A stretch of DNA of 64,000 bases from Pseudomonas monsensis (GCF_014268495.2 NZ_CP077087.1:975001-1039000), one strand, 5' to 3'; shown: positions 43,181 to 52,670, numbered from the stretch's first letter. A program made the numbers and translations. Notes: generated by a model from the sequence alone, not told the origin.

Positions 43181-45127
43181 TCAGGTACGAAAACGACGTA
43201 CCAACCCGTCCAGCTCATTCGACAGCCCCGCCAGACTCTGCGAATCCTGCTGTGCCGAGTTCGCCAGTTCCGCCACCAGTTGCGCATCGCCATGAATCTG
43301 GCTGATGTGCCGATTGATGTCTTCAGCCACCTGATGCTGCTCTTCGGCGGCGGTGGCGATTTGCGTGTTCATGTCACGAATCACGTCGACCGACTCACGG
43401 ATCTGACCGAAGCTCTCGCGCGCTTCGCCGATGCGCGTCACCGACTGCTGCGAGACTTGCAGGCTGGCGTGCATCTGTTGCGTGACCTCGCTGGTGCGCT
43501 TGGCCAGATTGCCAAGCAAGCCGTCGATTTCCGCCGTCGAGTCCGCCGTGCGTTTGGCCAGTGCGCGCACCTCATCCGCCACCACGGCAAAGCCGCGCCC
43601 CTGTTCACCGGCGCGGGCTGCTTCGATGGCGGCGTTGAGTGCCAGCAGGTTGGTCTGCTCGGCGATGGAGCGGATGGTGCCGAGAATCGACTGAATATCG
43701 TTGCTGTCGCGCTCCAGTTGCTGCATCGACTGTGCCGACTGCTCCAGCTCCTGGCTCAGTTGATCGACGCTGTGCACCGCTGCATCAATCTGCTGTTGCC
43801 CCTGGCGGGCCTGACGCTGGCCGCTGTCGGCGGAGTCCGCCGCCTGACTGCACGAGCGGGCGACTTCGTTGGCGGTGGCGACCATTTCGTGGAACGCCGT
43901 CGATACCATGTCCACCGCTTCACGCTGTCGTCCGGCCGCTTCGGCCATATCGCTGGAGACCCGGGTCGAGCTCTGCGAGGTGGCGAGGATCTTTCCGGCG
44001 GCGCCGCCGATGTGCTGAATCAGGCTGCGGATCGCGGTGAGGAACTGATTGAACCAGTTGGCCAATTGCGCGGTTTCGTCGTTGCCACGGATGTCGAGGT
44101 TTTTGGTCAGGTCGCCTTCGCCCTGCGCGATGCCTTCCAGGCCACTGGCGACGCTGCGGATCGGACGCACGATCAGGCTGGCAAAACTGGCGCCGACCAC
44201 GGCGAACAGCACGGCGAGCACGGCGGCGATGATCGCGATCAGCCAGGTCAGCTGCGTGGCCGAGCTCATCACATCGCTCTGCTTGATCAGGCCGACGAAG
44301 GTCCAGCCCAATTGCTCCGACGGCCAGACGTTGGCCATGTAGCGCTCACCGTTAAGCTCGACTTCGACCAGGCCTTTGCCGGCCTTGGCCAGCTGCGCAT
44401 AACCTTCGCCGAGGCTGTCCAGCGGCTTGAAATTGTGTTCCGGCTGTTTCGGGTCGACCAGCACCGTGCCGCTGTTTTCCAGGAGCATCAGGTAGCCGGT
44501 TTCGCCCAGCTTGATCTGCTTGACGATCTCGGTGAGCTGCTTGAGCGTCACGTCGATGCTGACCACGCCGCCGTTGCTGCCGAGTTTGTTGTCGATGGTG
44601 CGCACGGTGCTGACGTAGGTCGCATCGTCCTGCGCCCAGTAGTAAGCGGCGGTCCGGAACGGTTTGCCCGGTTTGGCCTGGGCCGCCTTGTACCACGGCC
44701 GCTGACGCGGGTCGTAGTTGTTGAGTTTGGGATCATCCGGCCACGACACGTAGCCGCCGGCGGCGGTGCCGACGATGGCATAAGCGTACGCCGGGTGAGC
44801 GTTGCCCAGATCCTGCAGGAACGCGAAGACCTTTTTATCCATCTCACCCTGGGGGATGGATTCGGCGTTGGCGCTCATGTAGGTCTTGAGGCTGTCGTCG
44901 GTGTTTTTGATCAGCGGTTGCGACGCCAGGTAATCGACGTTCTGGCTGATGCCATCAAAAAACAGCTGCATGGCATTGCTGACCTGACGAATCTCGCGAC
45001 CGCTACTGTCGACAAAACTGTCCCGGGCATCGCTGCGCAGGTTCATCACCACCAGGGTCGCGACCAGCACCACCGGCAAGCAGGCGATGATTGCAAACGC
45101 CCACGTCAATTTCTGTTTGATGTTCAT
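43181..45127 (-). CDS. Methyl-accepting chemotaxis protein with dCACHE sensor
   Basis: 648 residues: helix near 10-30, a double-CACHE periplasmic domain (about 35-275; typical DPRQRPWYKAA and YYWAQDDATYVSTVRTI), second helix (about 278-300), HAMP, and the cytoplasmic signalling domain (SIAEQTNLLALNAAIEAA, GFAVVADEVRALA) with an end RRFRT. Start ATG 45127 has GGAG; a longer in-frame start at 45259 adds 44 polar residues without a ribosome site. Resembles the TlpQ/McpU group (polyamine or histamine receptors), but the ligand is not decided by the sequence alone. Confidence 0.88.
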   Translation of the reverse strand: MNIKQKLTWAFAIIACLPVVLVATLVVMNLRSDARDSFVDSSGREIRQVSNAMQLFFDGISQNVDYLASQPLIKNTDDSLKTYMSANAESIPQGEMDKKVFAFLQDLGNAHPAYAYAIVGTAAGGYVSWPDDPKLNNYDPRQRPWYKAAQAKPGKPFRTAAYYWAQDDATYVSTVRTIDNKLGSNGGVVSIDVTLKQLTEIVKQIKLGETGYLMLLENSGTVLVDPKQPEHNFKPLDSLGEGYAQLAKAGKGLVEVELNGERYMANVWPSEQLGWTFVGLIKQSDVMSSATQLTWLIAIIAAVLAVLFAVVGASFASLIVRPIRSVASGLEGIAQGEGDLTKNLDIRGNDETAQLANWFNQFLTAIRSLIQHIGGAAGKILATSQSSTRVSSDMAEAAGRQREAVDMVSTAFHEMVATANEVARSCSQAADSADSGQRQARQGQQQIDAAVHSVDQLSQELEQSAQSMQQLERDSNDIQSILGTIRSIAEQTNLLALNAAIEAARAGEQGRGFAVVADEVRALAKRTADSTAEIDGLLGNLAKRTSEVTQQMHASLQVSQQSVTRIGEARESFGQIRESVDVIRDMNTQIATAAEEQHQVAEDINRHISQIHGDAQLVAELANSAQQDSQSLAGLSNELDGLVRRFRT

Positions 45128-45571
45128 CCGCGCTCCAGATTTTCTTGTAGGCCCACGCAGTGCAGATGACTTGTGGTTTATTGGCAGCCGAAAACGGTGT
45201 GGATCACCCGTTTCCCTGAGTGCGACATCGCTGATTTTTGTGGAACGATTGTCGGACAAATCCCTCTGTCATTGAGGACTTCGGCTGCAAAACGGGGAAA
45301 TTGAGGGCACTGCGGAAAAATCTTGCGACGGGTGTGAAGGCAACTGTCAGATTCTGTCGCAAATGCCCTTGAACACGGGCGCCTACAAGTTCGGTGGGCT
45401 CGGCTATGATTCGCAACGGTCATGTACGCGTAGCGTTGGCGCCGTTCAATCCGGCACAGTGTGTGCATTCTCAAGGTTCACAGGTCGGCAACCCCTCCCC
45501 GTGATGCGAGGATTGCCGTATAACGAGTGACATTCGCGTGTTTGGTAATAAAGGACCCACAATAAAAGCTG
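45128..45571. other. Intergenic region, divergent mcp / RIO kinase
   Basis: 444 bases between divergent genes. No convincing open frame, repeat or promoter pair was identified; it should include both promoters. Confidence 0.4.
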
Positions 45572-46468
45572 ATGAAGACTCCAAAACGCATTGAACCCCT
45601 GATCGAGGACGGTCTGGTCGACGAAGTGCTGCGCCCACTGATGAGTGGTAAAGAAGCAGCTGTTTATGTGGTGCGCTGCGGCAATCAGTTACGTTGCGCA
45701 AAGGTCTACAAGGAGGCGAACAAACGCAGTTTCCGCCAGGCGGCCGAGTATCAGGAAGGCCGCAAGGTTCGCAACAGCCGACAGGCTCGGGCGATGGCGA
45801 AGGGCTCCAAGTTCGGTCGCAAAGAGACCGAAGATGCCTGGCAGAACGCCGAAGTGGCGGCGCTGTTCCGTCTGGCCGGCGCCGGCGTGCGGGTGCCCAA
45901 ACCCTACGACTTCCTCGACGGCGTGCTGTTGATGGAACTGGTGGCCGACGAATTCGGCGATGCCGCGCCGCGTCTGAACGACGTGGTGCTGGAGCCGGAT
46001 CAGGCGCGCGAATATCACGCGTTCCTGATTTCGCAGATCGTGCTGATGTTGTGTACCGGTCTGGTGCACGGTGACCTCTCGGAGTTCAACGTGCTGTTGA
46101 CGCCGACCGGCCCGGTGATCATCGACCTGCCGCAAGCCGTCGACGCTGCCGGTAACAACCACGCCTTCAGCATGCTGGAGCGCGATGTCGGCAACATGGC
46201 TTCGTACTTCGGCCGCTTTGCCCCGGAGTTGAAGAAGACCAAGTACGCCAAGGAAATGTGGGCGTTGTACGAAGCTGGCACCTTGCACCCGAACAGTGTG
46301 CTGACCGGTGAGTTCGATGATCCGGAAGACCTGGCCGACGTTGGCGGGGTGTTGCGCGAGATCGAAGCGGCGCGCCTCGACGAGGAGCGCAAGCAGGCAA
46401 TCCGTGCAGCGGACGACGAGCCGAAAGGCAAGTCCGACGAGCCACCGCCACCCCCGTGGATGCAGTGA
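45572..46468 (+). CDS. RIO1-type serine protein kinase
   Basis: Atypical protein kinase of the RIO family. 298 residues with SGKEAAVYVVRCG in place of the Gly-rich loop, the ATP lysine in CAKVYK, the catalytic loop LVHGDLSEFNVLL and the metal aspartate in VIIDLPQAV. Highly charged C-terminus with a proline run. Substrate in bacteria unknown; in Pseudomonas it stands alone between unrelated genes. A terminator follows. Confidence 0.9.
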   Translation: MKTPKRIEPLIEDGLVDEVLRPLMSGKEAAVYVVRCGNQLRCAKVYKEANKRSFRQAAEYQEGRKVRNSRQARAMAKGSKFGRKETEDAWQNAEVAALFRLAGAGVRVPKPYDFLDGVLLMELVADEFGDAAPRLNDVVLEPDQAREYHAFLISQIVLMLCTGLVHGDLSEFNVLLTPTGPVIIDLPQAVDAAGNNHAFSMLERDVGNMASYFGRFAPELKKTKYAKEMWALYEAGTLHPNSVLTGEFDDPEDLADVGGVLREIEAARLDEERKQAIRAADDEPKGKSDEPPPPPWMQ

Positions 46469-46480
46469 TCGCTTGATGAG

Positions 46481-46507
46481 AAACCCGGCTTCGGCCGGGT
46501 TTTTTGT
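46481..46507 (+). terminator. Rho-independent terminator after the RIO kinase gene
   Basis: ACCCGGC-TTCG-GCCGGGT stem (46483-46500) followed by TTTTTGTTTG. Confidence 0.9.
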
Positions 46508-46697
46508 TTGATTCAGAAGCCTTACAAGCCCAGAAGCCCCTCACCCCAGCCCTCTCCCAGAGGGAGAGGGAGCCGACCGAGGTGTCTTGCGTCATACATC
46601 GACCTGAAAAAACGAGTCGATTATGGATTCAACGAAAAACGTTCAGGTCGGTGTACCTCCCAAATATCCCCCAATCAGTCCCCTCTCCCTCTGGGAG

Positions 46698-47982
46698 TGT
46701 ATGTACCGGAGACATGGTGGACACATGTTCGGAGACATGGTGGACGGTTTTAGATCTTCTTACCTGCCATAACGATCTGCAAGTTCAAGTCGATTCGGGC
46801 GATGCGATGTCTACTCCAGTAGACATCGTGGATGCCGTCCTCCGTCGTTTCCCGGATAGCTACTGACTTCCCGTAAAAAGCTTTCCCGACTGTGTATTCA
46901 CGGTTCCTCCAGTAGATCTCGCCCTTTACCTGAACCTTCCTGACCACATCACCATCGTCGTACTCCGGCGCTGCGGGTTGCTCCTGATATTCCCTTGAGC
47001 TGCTGCTGTACCGAGTAGCAGGAACCTGCATGTCCAGCGCTTGATGCGGGCGCTTCTGGTTGTAAATATCACGCCAGATATCAAACGCCCGTTGCGCGCT
47101 GTTGAGATCGTTAAAGTGCTGACCCTGGAGGACTTCATTTTTCAGACTGCGGTGGAAGCGTTCCAGCTTTCCTTGGGTTTGCGGATGATAAGGTCGAGAG
47201 TGGCCGACCTTGATGCCTTGACTCATCAGCCAGACCTCCAGCGCGGTATAAACGCCTGTCTGATCACCCCATGGAGAGCCGTTGTCCATCGTCATGCGCA
47301 AAGGCAGGCCATAGCGCCGAAAGGCCCGGACCAGATGCTCCTGGACGGTGTCGCGCTGCTCATTGATACACGCCGCGATGCACAGTGAAAACCGCGAATG
47401 ATCGTCCAGTATCGTCAACGGATGGCAACGCCCCTGACCCAGACTGATATGCCCCTTGAAGTCCATCTGCCAAAGATCGTTGGGCGCTTCATGCTCAAAA
47501 CGGATAAACGGTTTGATCTCGGCGGCCTTTGGATCAACGCGTGAATGACGCTGTAAAACCGCATGCACGGTACTGACCGAAGGCATCACTAAGCCGTTGT
47601 CTTCCAACACACGTTTGAGCTTGCGAGCGCCCCAGGCCGCGTACTCCTGACTCACGGTCAAAATCTGCTGTTCAACCTCATCAGCACATCGCTTGGGTGA
47701 TGTCTTCGGTCGTCGAGACTGATCGTTCAGTCCTTCTGCACCCAGGTTTTCAAACCTGTTAAGCCATTTATAGGCGGTGCTTGGGCTGATATTAAATCGA
47801 CGGCAAAGCTGCCGGACATTGGCCCCTTCTTGCCGAGCCAAAAGCACGAATTCTGAACGAAGCTGCACAGTGGACACCTCTTCCCAAGACACAGGTCATC
47901 TCCTTAGTGATGAGCAATGTGCCTATTAAAAAGTGTCCACCATGTCTCCGAACACCTGTCCACCATGTGTCCGGTACATACA
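46698..47982. mobile_element. IS481-family insertion sequence, 1285 bp
   Basis: Terminal inverted repeats of about 48 bp with few mismatches begin TGTATGTACCGGA at the left and end with its complement at the right; within each end a 17-bp motif CGGAGACATGGTGGACA is partly duplicated. Direct repeats GGGAG flank it (46693-46697 and 47983-47987), a 5-bp target duplication. Holds one transposase gene. Intact, so possibly still mobile. Confidence 0.92.
46750..47892 (-). CDS. IS481-family transposase
   Basis: 380-residue DDE transposase. N-terminal helix-turn-helix (about 18-50, NVRQLCRRFNISPSTAYKW), integrase core with D144 (WQMDFKG), D203 (TMDNGSPW) and E244 (GKLERFH), and a C-terminal region (about 330-380). 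Full length with no frameshift. The start at 47892 is inside the right inverted end of the element by about 90 bases. Confidence 0.93.
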   Translation of the reverse strand: MSWEEVSTVQLRSEFVLLARQEGANVRQLCRRFNISPSTAYKWLNRFENLGAEGLNDQSRRPKTSPKRCADEVEQQILTVSQEYAAWGARKLKRVLEDNGLVMPSVSTVHAVLQRHSRVDPKAAEIKPFIRFEHEAPNDLWQMDFKGHISLGQGRCHPLTILDDHSRFSLCIAACINEQRDTVQEHLVRAFRRYGLPLRMTMDNGSPWGDQTGVYTALEVWLMSQGIKVGHSRPYHPQTQGKLERFHRSLKNEVLQGQHFNDLNSAQRAFDIWRDIYNQKRPHQALDMQVPATRYSSSSREYQEQPAAPEYDDGDVVRKVQVKGEIYWRNREYTVGKAFYGKSVAIRETTEDGIHDVYWSRHRIARIDLNLQIVMAGKKI

Positions 47983-48069
47983 GGGAGAGGGTTAGGGTGA
48001 GGGGCTCTTTCGGATCAACGCAAATTCAAGTCTACTGTCCACCGCCCCAACCACACTCAAGGACTGAAT

Positions 48070-49284
48070 GTGACCACCCCCCGCAACACCCATCTGATCA
48101 TCGCCGCCCGGCTGATCTCCGACTTCGGCGCTTTCCTCAACATGGTTGCGCTGGCGACTTACGTCTACCTGCTGAGCAACAGCGCCATGAGCGTCGGGAT
48201 CTTTCTCGCCAGCCGTGTAGGCGGGGGGATTTTTGCCAGTCTGATCGGTACTCGTTTCTACCGCCGCTGGAATGGTCGGGTGCCGCTGATTGCCTTCGAT
48301 CTGCTACGCGCGGCGCTGCTTGGCCTGTTGTTGATCCTGCCGGTGAGCCAGCAGGCGTTGCTGTTGCCGGTGATCGCTTTTGGCCTGGGCTTTGGCAACT
48401 CGATGTTCGCCATCGGCCTCAACAGCCAGTTGCCGAGGCTGATCGAGCCGGCGCAGCTGCTGAAAACCAATGCCTGGATCACCTCGGCGTCATCCGCAGC
48501 GATGGTCGGCGGCAGTCTGGTCTCCGGTTTGCTGGTGGCAGCGTTCGGTTTTGAAACGGTATTCGCGCTCAACGCACTGACCTATGTGCTGGCGGCGCTG
48601 TTGATTGCGCCGTTGCGCTTCGCCGCTTCAGACGTCAGCGAACAATCAACCTGCGAACGCGGCGAATGGTCAGTCCTCAAGCAGGGCCTGCGCAGCGCGC
48701 CGGTGATTGCGGCGATGTTCGCCGTGACCATGGCCGACACCTTGGGCAGCGCCGCGCATAACGTTGGTTTTCCGATCATCTCCAAACTGCTCACGCCAGA
48801 GTCGGCGAGTACCACGCTGGGCCTGATGCTCGCGGTATGGGCCAGCGGCAAACTGCTGGGCGCGCGCATCGCCAGCCGCCTCAAGGGCTCGGACAACAGC
48901 CACCTCGAGCGCCGGTTTTTCTTCGGCGTGGCGCTGATGTCCTGCGGCTTCATCCTGATGTTCCAGCAGCACAGCCTTCTCGGTCTGTTGCTGTTTTCCC
49001 TGCCGGCAGGGTTGGGCGACGGTTTTTCCGAAGTGGGCCTGATGTCGCGCCTGCAACGCGAACCGGAGCGTTTGCGCCTGCCGATCTTCAGCTTCCTGAC
49101 CTTGCTGCAAATGACCGGATTCGGCGTCGGCATGCTGATTGCCGCGCCGTTCTATGGCTGGTGGACGCCGGGTGCCGTGGTGCTGCTGTTCCACGGCATC
49201 CCGCTCGGTACGTTAGTGACGGTGAAAGTCCTCGCACTCAAGCGCGAGCGGGTTGCGCGCAGCAGCCCGACGCCAGTTCCTTGA
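48070..49284 (+). CDS. MFS transporter
   Basis: 404-residue major-facilitator protein, about 12 helices, of the enterobactin-exporter/MFS_3 kind; starts MTTPRNTHLIIAARLISDFGAFLNMVALATY. GTG at 48070 has AAGGA at seven bases, while the overlapping ATG at 48068 is followed directly by a stop. Its 3' end overlaps cueR (opposite strand) by 47 bases. Substrate unknown. Confidence 0.88.
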   Translation: MTTPRNTHLIIAARLISDFGAFLNMVALATYVYLLSNSAMSVGIFLASRVGGGIFASLIGTRFYRRWNGRVPLIAFDLLRAALLGLLLILPVSQQALLLPVIAFGLGFGNSMFAIGLNSQLPRLIEPAQLLKTNAWITSASSAAMVGGSLVSGLLVAAFGFETVFALNALTYVLAALLIAPLRFAASDVSEQSTCERGEWSVLKQGLRSAPVIAAMFAVTMADTLGSAAHNVGFPIISKLLTPESASTTLGLMLAVWASGKLLGARIASRLKGSDNSHLERRFFFGVALMSCGFILMFQQHSLLGLLLFSLPAGLGDGFSEVGLMSRLQREPERLRLPIFSFLTLLQMTGFGVGMLIAAPFYGWWTPGAVVLLFHGIPLGTLVTVKVLALKRERVARSSPTPVP

Positions 49285-49651
49285 GGATCGGGCAATCGGG
49301 ACGATGGTCGCCATTACAGTGCTCGACCAGATCCTGCAGGGTGTCGCGCAATTCGCCGAGTTCGCGGATCTTCTGATTCAACTCGTCGATGTGCTGGCGC
49401 GCCAGAGCCTTCACGTCGGCACTGGCGCGCTGGCGATCCTGCCACAGGGTCAGCAGCTTGCCGACTTCCTCCAGGGAAAACCCCAGGTCGCGCGAACGCT
49501 TGATGAATGCCAGGGTGTGCAGGTCATCATCGCCGTAGACCCGATAACCGCTGTCGGTGCGATGAGCCGCCTTGAGCAGGCCGATCGACTCGTAATAGCG
49601 GATCATTTTTGCGCTCAGACCACTGTGCCGGGCCGCTTGGCCGATGTTCAT
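49238..49651 (-). CDS. cueR: Cu(I)-responsive MerR-family regulator CueR
   Basis: Activates copA and copZ when Cu(I) binds. 137 residues: MerR helix-turn-helix (MNIGQAARHSGLSAKMIRYYE), dimerisation helix, and the metal loop with C112 and C120 (HCNGDHRPDC), plus the C-terminal CC pair. Its start overlaps the copA stop (4 bases), so it is expressed from the copA promoter as well. CueR-type operators are seen before copA and copZ. Confidence 0.93.
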   Translation of the reverse strand: MNIGQAARHSGLSAKMIRYYESIGLLKAAHRTDSGYRVYGDDDLHTLAFIKRSRDLGFSLEEVGKLLTLWQDRQRASADVKALARQHIDELNQKIRELGELRDTLQDLVEHCNGDHRPDCPILKELASGCCAQPARA

Positions 49652-52041
49652 CGGTGCTCCTCCAGATCCTTGGGTTTCCAGGTTTTCAACAGTAGCGCAT
49701 TGCTCACTACGCTGACGCTCGACAGCGCCATCGCCGCGCCGGCCAGCACCGGGTTGAGGAAGCCGAACGCCGCCAGCGGAATGCCGATCAGGTTGTAGAC
49801 GAAGGCCCAGAACAGGTTCTGGCGGATCTTCGCGTAGGTCTTGCGGCTGATCTCCAGCGCCGCCGGCACCAGTCGTGGATCACCGCGCATCAGGGTAATG
49901 CCGGCGGCGTGCATGGCCACGTCGGTTCCGCCGCCCATGGCGATGCCGATGTCGGCTGCGGCGAGTGCCGGCGCGTCGTTGATGCCATCGCCGACCATCG
50001 CCACCACGCCGGTTTTCTTCAGTTCGGCAACCGTGGCGGCTTTGTCGGCCGGGAGTACTTCGGCATGAACGTTGGCAATGCCCAACGCCTCGGCGACCAC
50101 GCGAGCACTGCCGCGGTTGTCGCCGGTCAGCAAGTGGCTGTGGATACCGCGAGCGGCCAGTTGTTGCACCGCTTCCAGTGCGCCGGGCTTGAGCGTGTCA
50201 CCGAAGGCGAACAAGCCAAGCACATGCGGCTCGGGGCTTTGTTCGATCAGCCACGACAAGGTCCTGCCTTCGCCTTCCCAGGCCGTGGCGGATTCGGCGA
50301 GGCTGCCGGCGCTCAACCCGCTTTCTTCCAGCAAGCGCCGGTTGCCCAGCTCCAGGCGCCGCCCGCCAAGGTTGCCGGCGATGCCACGCCCGGTCAGGGA
50401 TTGGCTGTCGCTGACATCGGGCACGCTCAGATCACGCTCGGCAGCCGCGTCCAGCACGGCTTTGGCCAGTGGGTGTTCACTGCCGCGTTGCAGGGCGCCG
50501 GCCATTTGCAGCAGGGCGTCTTCGTCATCGTCGACGGCACTGAAATGGGCGATGCGTGGCGTGCCGGAAGTCAGGGTGCCGGTCTTGTCGAACACCACGC
50601 TGCTGACTTCATGGGCACGTTCCAGCGCTTCGGCGTCCTTGATCAGAATGCCGTGCCGCGCCGCTACACCGGTGCCGGCCATGATCGCTGTCGGGGTGGC
50701 GAGGCCGAGGGCACACGGACAGGCAATCACCAGCACGGCGACGGCGTTGATCAACGCGGTTTCCATGGGCGCGCCGTACAGCCACCAGCCGATCAACGTT
50801 GCCAGGGCCAGCACCAACACCGTCGGCACGAACACCTGGCTGACTTTATCCACCAGTTTCTGGATCGGCGCTTTGGCTGCCTGGGCGTCTTCGACCAGAC
50901 GGATGATCCGCGCCAGCACGCTTTCCGCGCCGAGGGCGGTGGTGCGCACCAGCAGCCGGCCTTCACCGTTGATCGCGCCACCGGTGACCTTGTCCCCCGG
51001 TTGTTTCGGCACGGGCAGGCTTTCGCCGCTGATCAAGGCTTCGTCCGCGTGGCTTTGACCTTCCAGCACCTCGCCGTCCACCGGGAAGCGTTCGCCAGGT
51101 TTGACCAATACCTGATCGTTCAGGCGCAGTGCGCTGATGGCGACGTCTTGCTCGCGGCCGTCGATCACTTGCGTCGCCCGCTCCGGGCGCAAGGCTTCGA
51201 GGGCGCGGATGGCGCTGGCAGTCTGGCGCTTGGCGCGGCTTTCGAGGTATTTGCCGAGCAGCACCAGGGCGATCACCACCGCTGACGCTTCGAAATACAG
51301 GTGTGGCATGCGCCCGGCGGCGGTGGCCCACTCGTACAGGCTCAAGCCATAGCCGGCGCTGGTGCCAAGGGCGACCAGCAAGTCCATGTTGCCAGCGCCG
51401 GCGCGCACGGCTTTCCACGCGGCGACATAAAACCGTGCACCGAAAATGAATTGCACCGGGGTGGCGAGGGCGAATTGCGCCCAGGCCGGGAGCATCCAGT
51501 GAATGCCGAACGGTTGCAGCACCATCGGCAGCACCAGCGGCAAGGCGAGGGCGATTGCGCAGATCAGCGCCCAGCGCTCATGTTGCAGACGCCGCTGTTG
51601 GTCATCGGTTTGTGGGTGTTCGGCTTGCCAGACGCTCGCCGAATAACCGGCCTTGCTCACCGCGTCGAGCAGGGTTTGCGCGTCGACTTTGCCGAGCAGT
51701 TCGAGGTGGGCGCGTTCGTTGGCCAGATTGACGCTGACGATTTTCACCCCCGGGACCTTGTTCAGGGCACGCTCGACGCGACCGACGCAGGAAGCGCAGG
51801 TCATGCCGTCGATGCTCAATTCGAGGGTCTGTTGCGGCACGCTGTAACCGGCACGCGTCACCGCCTCCATCAGCGCCGGCAGACTGCCGCCGGGTGCCTG
51901 CACGCGGGCCTGTTCGGTGGCGAGGTTGACGCTGACCGCACTGGCGCCGCTGACGTTGCTCAACGCCCGCTCGACCCGTCCGGCGCAACTGGCGCAGGTC
52001 ATGCCGGCAATCGGCAGGTCGAAAGTGATGGAATCGGACAT
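49648..52041 (-). CDS. copA: Cu(I)-exporting P1B-type ATPase
   Basis: Inner-membrane pump that expels Cu(I) to the periplasm. 797 residues: two heavy-metal domains (MTCASCAGR, C16/C19; MTCASCVGR, C82/C85), eight transmembrane helices with the CPC motif (IACPCALGLATP), phosphorylation site DKTGTLTSG, HP motif (SEHPLAKA) and GDGINDAPALA. Start ATG 52041 has AGGGGG. Operon copA-cueR. Confidence 0.96.
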   Translation of the reverse strand: MSDSITFDLPIAGMTCASCAGRVERALSNVSGASAVSVNLATEQARVQAPGGSLPALMEAVTRAGYSVPQQTLELSIDGMTCASCVGRVERALNKVPGVKIVSVNLANERAHLELLGKVDAQTLLDAVSKAGYSASVWQAEHPQTDDQQRRLQHERWALICAIALALPLVLPMVLQPFGIHWMLPAWAQFALATPVQFIFGARFYVAAWKAVRAGAGNMDLLVALGTSAGYGLSLYEWATAAGRMPHLYFEASAVVIALVLLGKYLESRAKRQTASAIRALEALRPERATQVIDGREQDVAISALRLNDQVLVKPGERFPVDGEVLEGQSHADEALISGESLPVPKQPGDKVTGGAINGEGRLLVRTTALGAESVLARIIRLVEDAQAAKAPIQKLVDKVSQVFVPTVLVLALATLIGWWLYGAPMETALINAVAVLVIACPCALGLATPTAIMAGTGVAARHGILIKDAEALERAHEVSSVVFDKTGTLTSGTPRIAHFSAVDDDEDALLQMAGALQRGSEHPLAKAVLDAAAERDLSVPDVSDSQSLTGRGIAGNLGGRRLELGNRRLLEESGLSAGSLAESATAWEGEGRTLSWLIEQSPEPHVLGLFAFGDTLKPGALEAVQQLAARGIHSHLLTGDNRGSARVVAEALGIANVHAEVLPADKAATVAELKKTGVVAMVGDGINDAPALAAADIGIAMGGGTDVAMHAAGITLMRGDPRLVPAALEISRKTYAKIRQNLFWAFVYNLIGIPLAAFGFLNPVLAGAAMALSSVSVVSNALLLKTWKPKDLEEHR

Positions 52042-52077
52042 CGGTCGTACCCCCTGTAGTAGATGCCTACAAGGATC

Positions 52078-52102
52078 AACCTTGCCATGCGGGCAAGGTC
52101 AA
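52078..52102 (-). promoter_or_regulatory. CueR-type operator/promoter of copA
   Basis: Minus strand: -35 TTGACC overlapping the dyad CCTTGCCCGCATGGCAAGG, then a -10-like GATCCT after a 19-base spacer, the long spacing of MerR-regulated promoters. About 60 bases before the copA start. Confidence 0.85.
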
Positions 52103-52131
52103 GCGCCAATCTCTGGCGCGTCACAAAACAC

Positions 52132-52157
52132 CTGTGGGAGCGAGCCTGCTCCCACAG
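52132..52157. repeat. REP-like hairpin CTGTGGGAGCG...CTCCCACAG
   Basis: Stem CTGTGGGAGC with inverted CTCCCACAG within 26 bases, after the stop of the 52169-52552 gene and upstream of copA; half of a REP or a weak terminator. Confidence 0.6.
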
Positions 52158-52168
52158 TCTGCCTTTGC

Positions 52169-52552
52169 TCAGTATTCGAGAGCGGCAGGTCGCAGGTACA
52201 AGCCTTTGGCGGATGCTGCAATCCGGTACTTGACCACGTCACCGGCCTTGAGCGAGATCTCCTGCGCCGGCGGTGCCAGCATGCCCGGCTTGCAGCCCGG
52301 GACCTGGCTCGGCTCCAGCTTCAGGCGGATGGAAAACGTGCCATGTTGCAGGTTGAACGAGGTGGACTGTTCCTGCAGCAAACGCCCGGCAAACTGATCC
52401 TGGATGTACACGCCAATCTCGCAGGAGGTCGGCACTTCCAGGCGCTCGCGAGAGATGATCAGAACGGCGTAGTCCTCGCCGGTCGCGTTGGCCTGGGGCA
52501 ATGCGGCAAAAAGGCTGAGGAAGCCAAACAGGCTGTAAGCTGACCAGCGCAT
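52169..52552 (-). CDS. Secreted protein of unknown function next to copA
   Basis: 127 residues with a signal peptide (about 1-23, FLSLFAALPQANA). The mature part is beta-rich, with two cysteines (SCEIG and PGCKPG) that could form a disulfide. Start ATG 52552. Read in the same direction as copA but separated from it by a hairpin, and it lies between the copA and copZ operators. A copper link is only contextual; no copper-binding motif (Met/His cluster) is seen. Confidence 0.72.
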   Translation of the reverse strand: MRWSAYSLFGFLSLFAALPQANATGEDYAVLIISRERLEVPTSCEIGVYIQDQFAGRLLQEQSTSFNLQHGTFSIRLKLEPSQVPGCKPGMLAPPAQEISLKAGDVVKYRIAASAKGLYLRPAALEY

Positions 52553-52639
52553 GGCTGAATCTCCTGAATAGAAGTCATTGATGTACGCAGCTTGGCCGAG
52601 CGCGGCGCCGATTGCCAGCCCGGCAGTTTCTTTCAGAAC

Positions 52640-52670
52640 TTGACCTTGCCATCATGGCAAGCTCGAGACT
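52640..52670 (+). promoter_or_regulatory. CueR-type operator/promoter of copZ
   Basis: TTGACC (52640-52645), dyad CTTGCCATCATGGCAAG, 19-base spacer and -10-like GAGACT (52665-52670), about 30 bases before the copZ start; same design as the copA promoter. Confidence 0.85.

Larger units (their letters stand above)
46538..48003. repeat. Dispersed CCCTCACCC repeat, interrupted by an IS481-family element
   Basis: Left part 46538-46697 has the CCCTCACCCCAGCCCTCTCCC terminus and a diverged internal unit; right part 47983-48003 gives GGGAGAGGGTTAGGGTGAGGG. Removing the IS and one 5-bp duplication restores a repeat of about 176 bp with intact inverted ends. Confidence 0.88.

Noticed and set aside
45131..45259. 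44-residue upstream extension of the second chemoreceptor
   Set aside because: Places polar residues before the first membrane helix and lacks a ribosome site, unlike ATG 45127 with GGAG.
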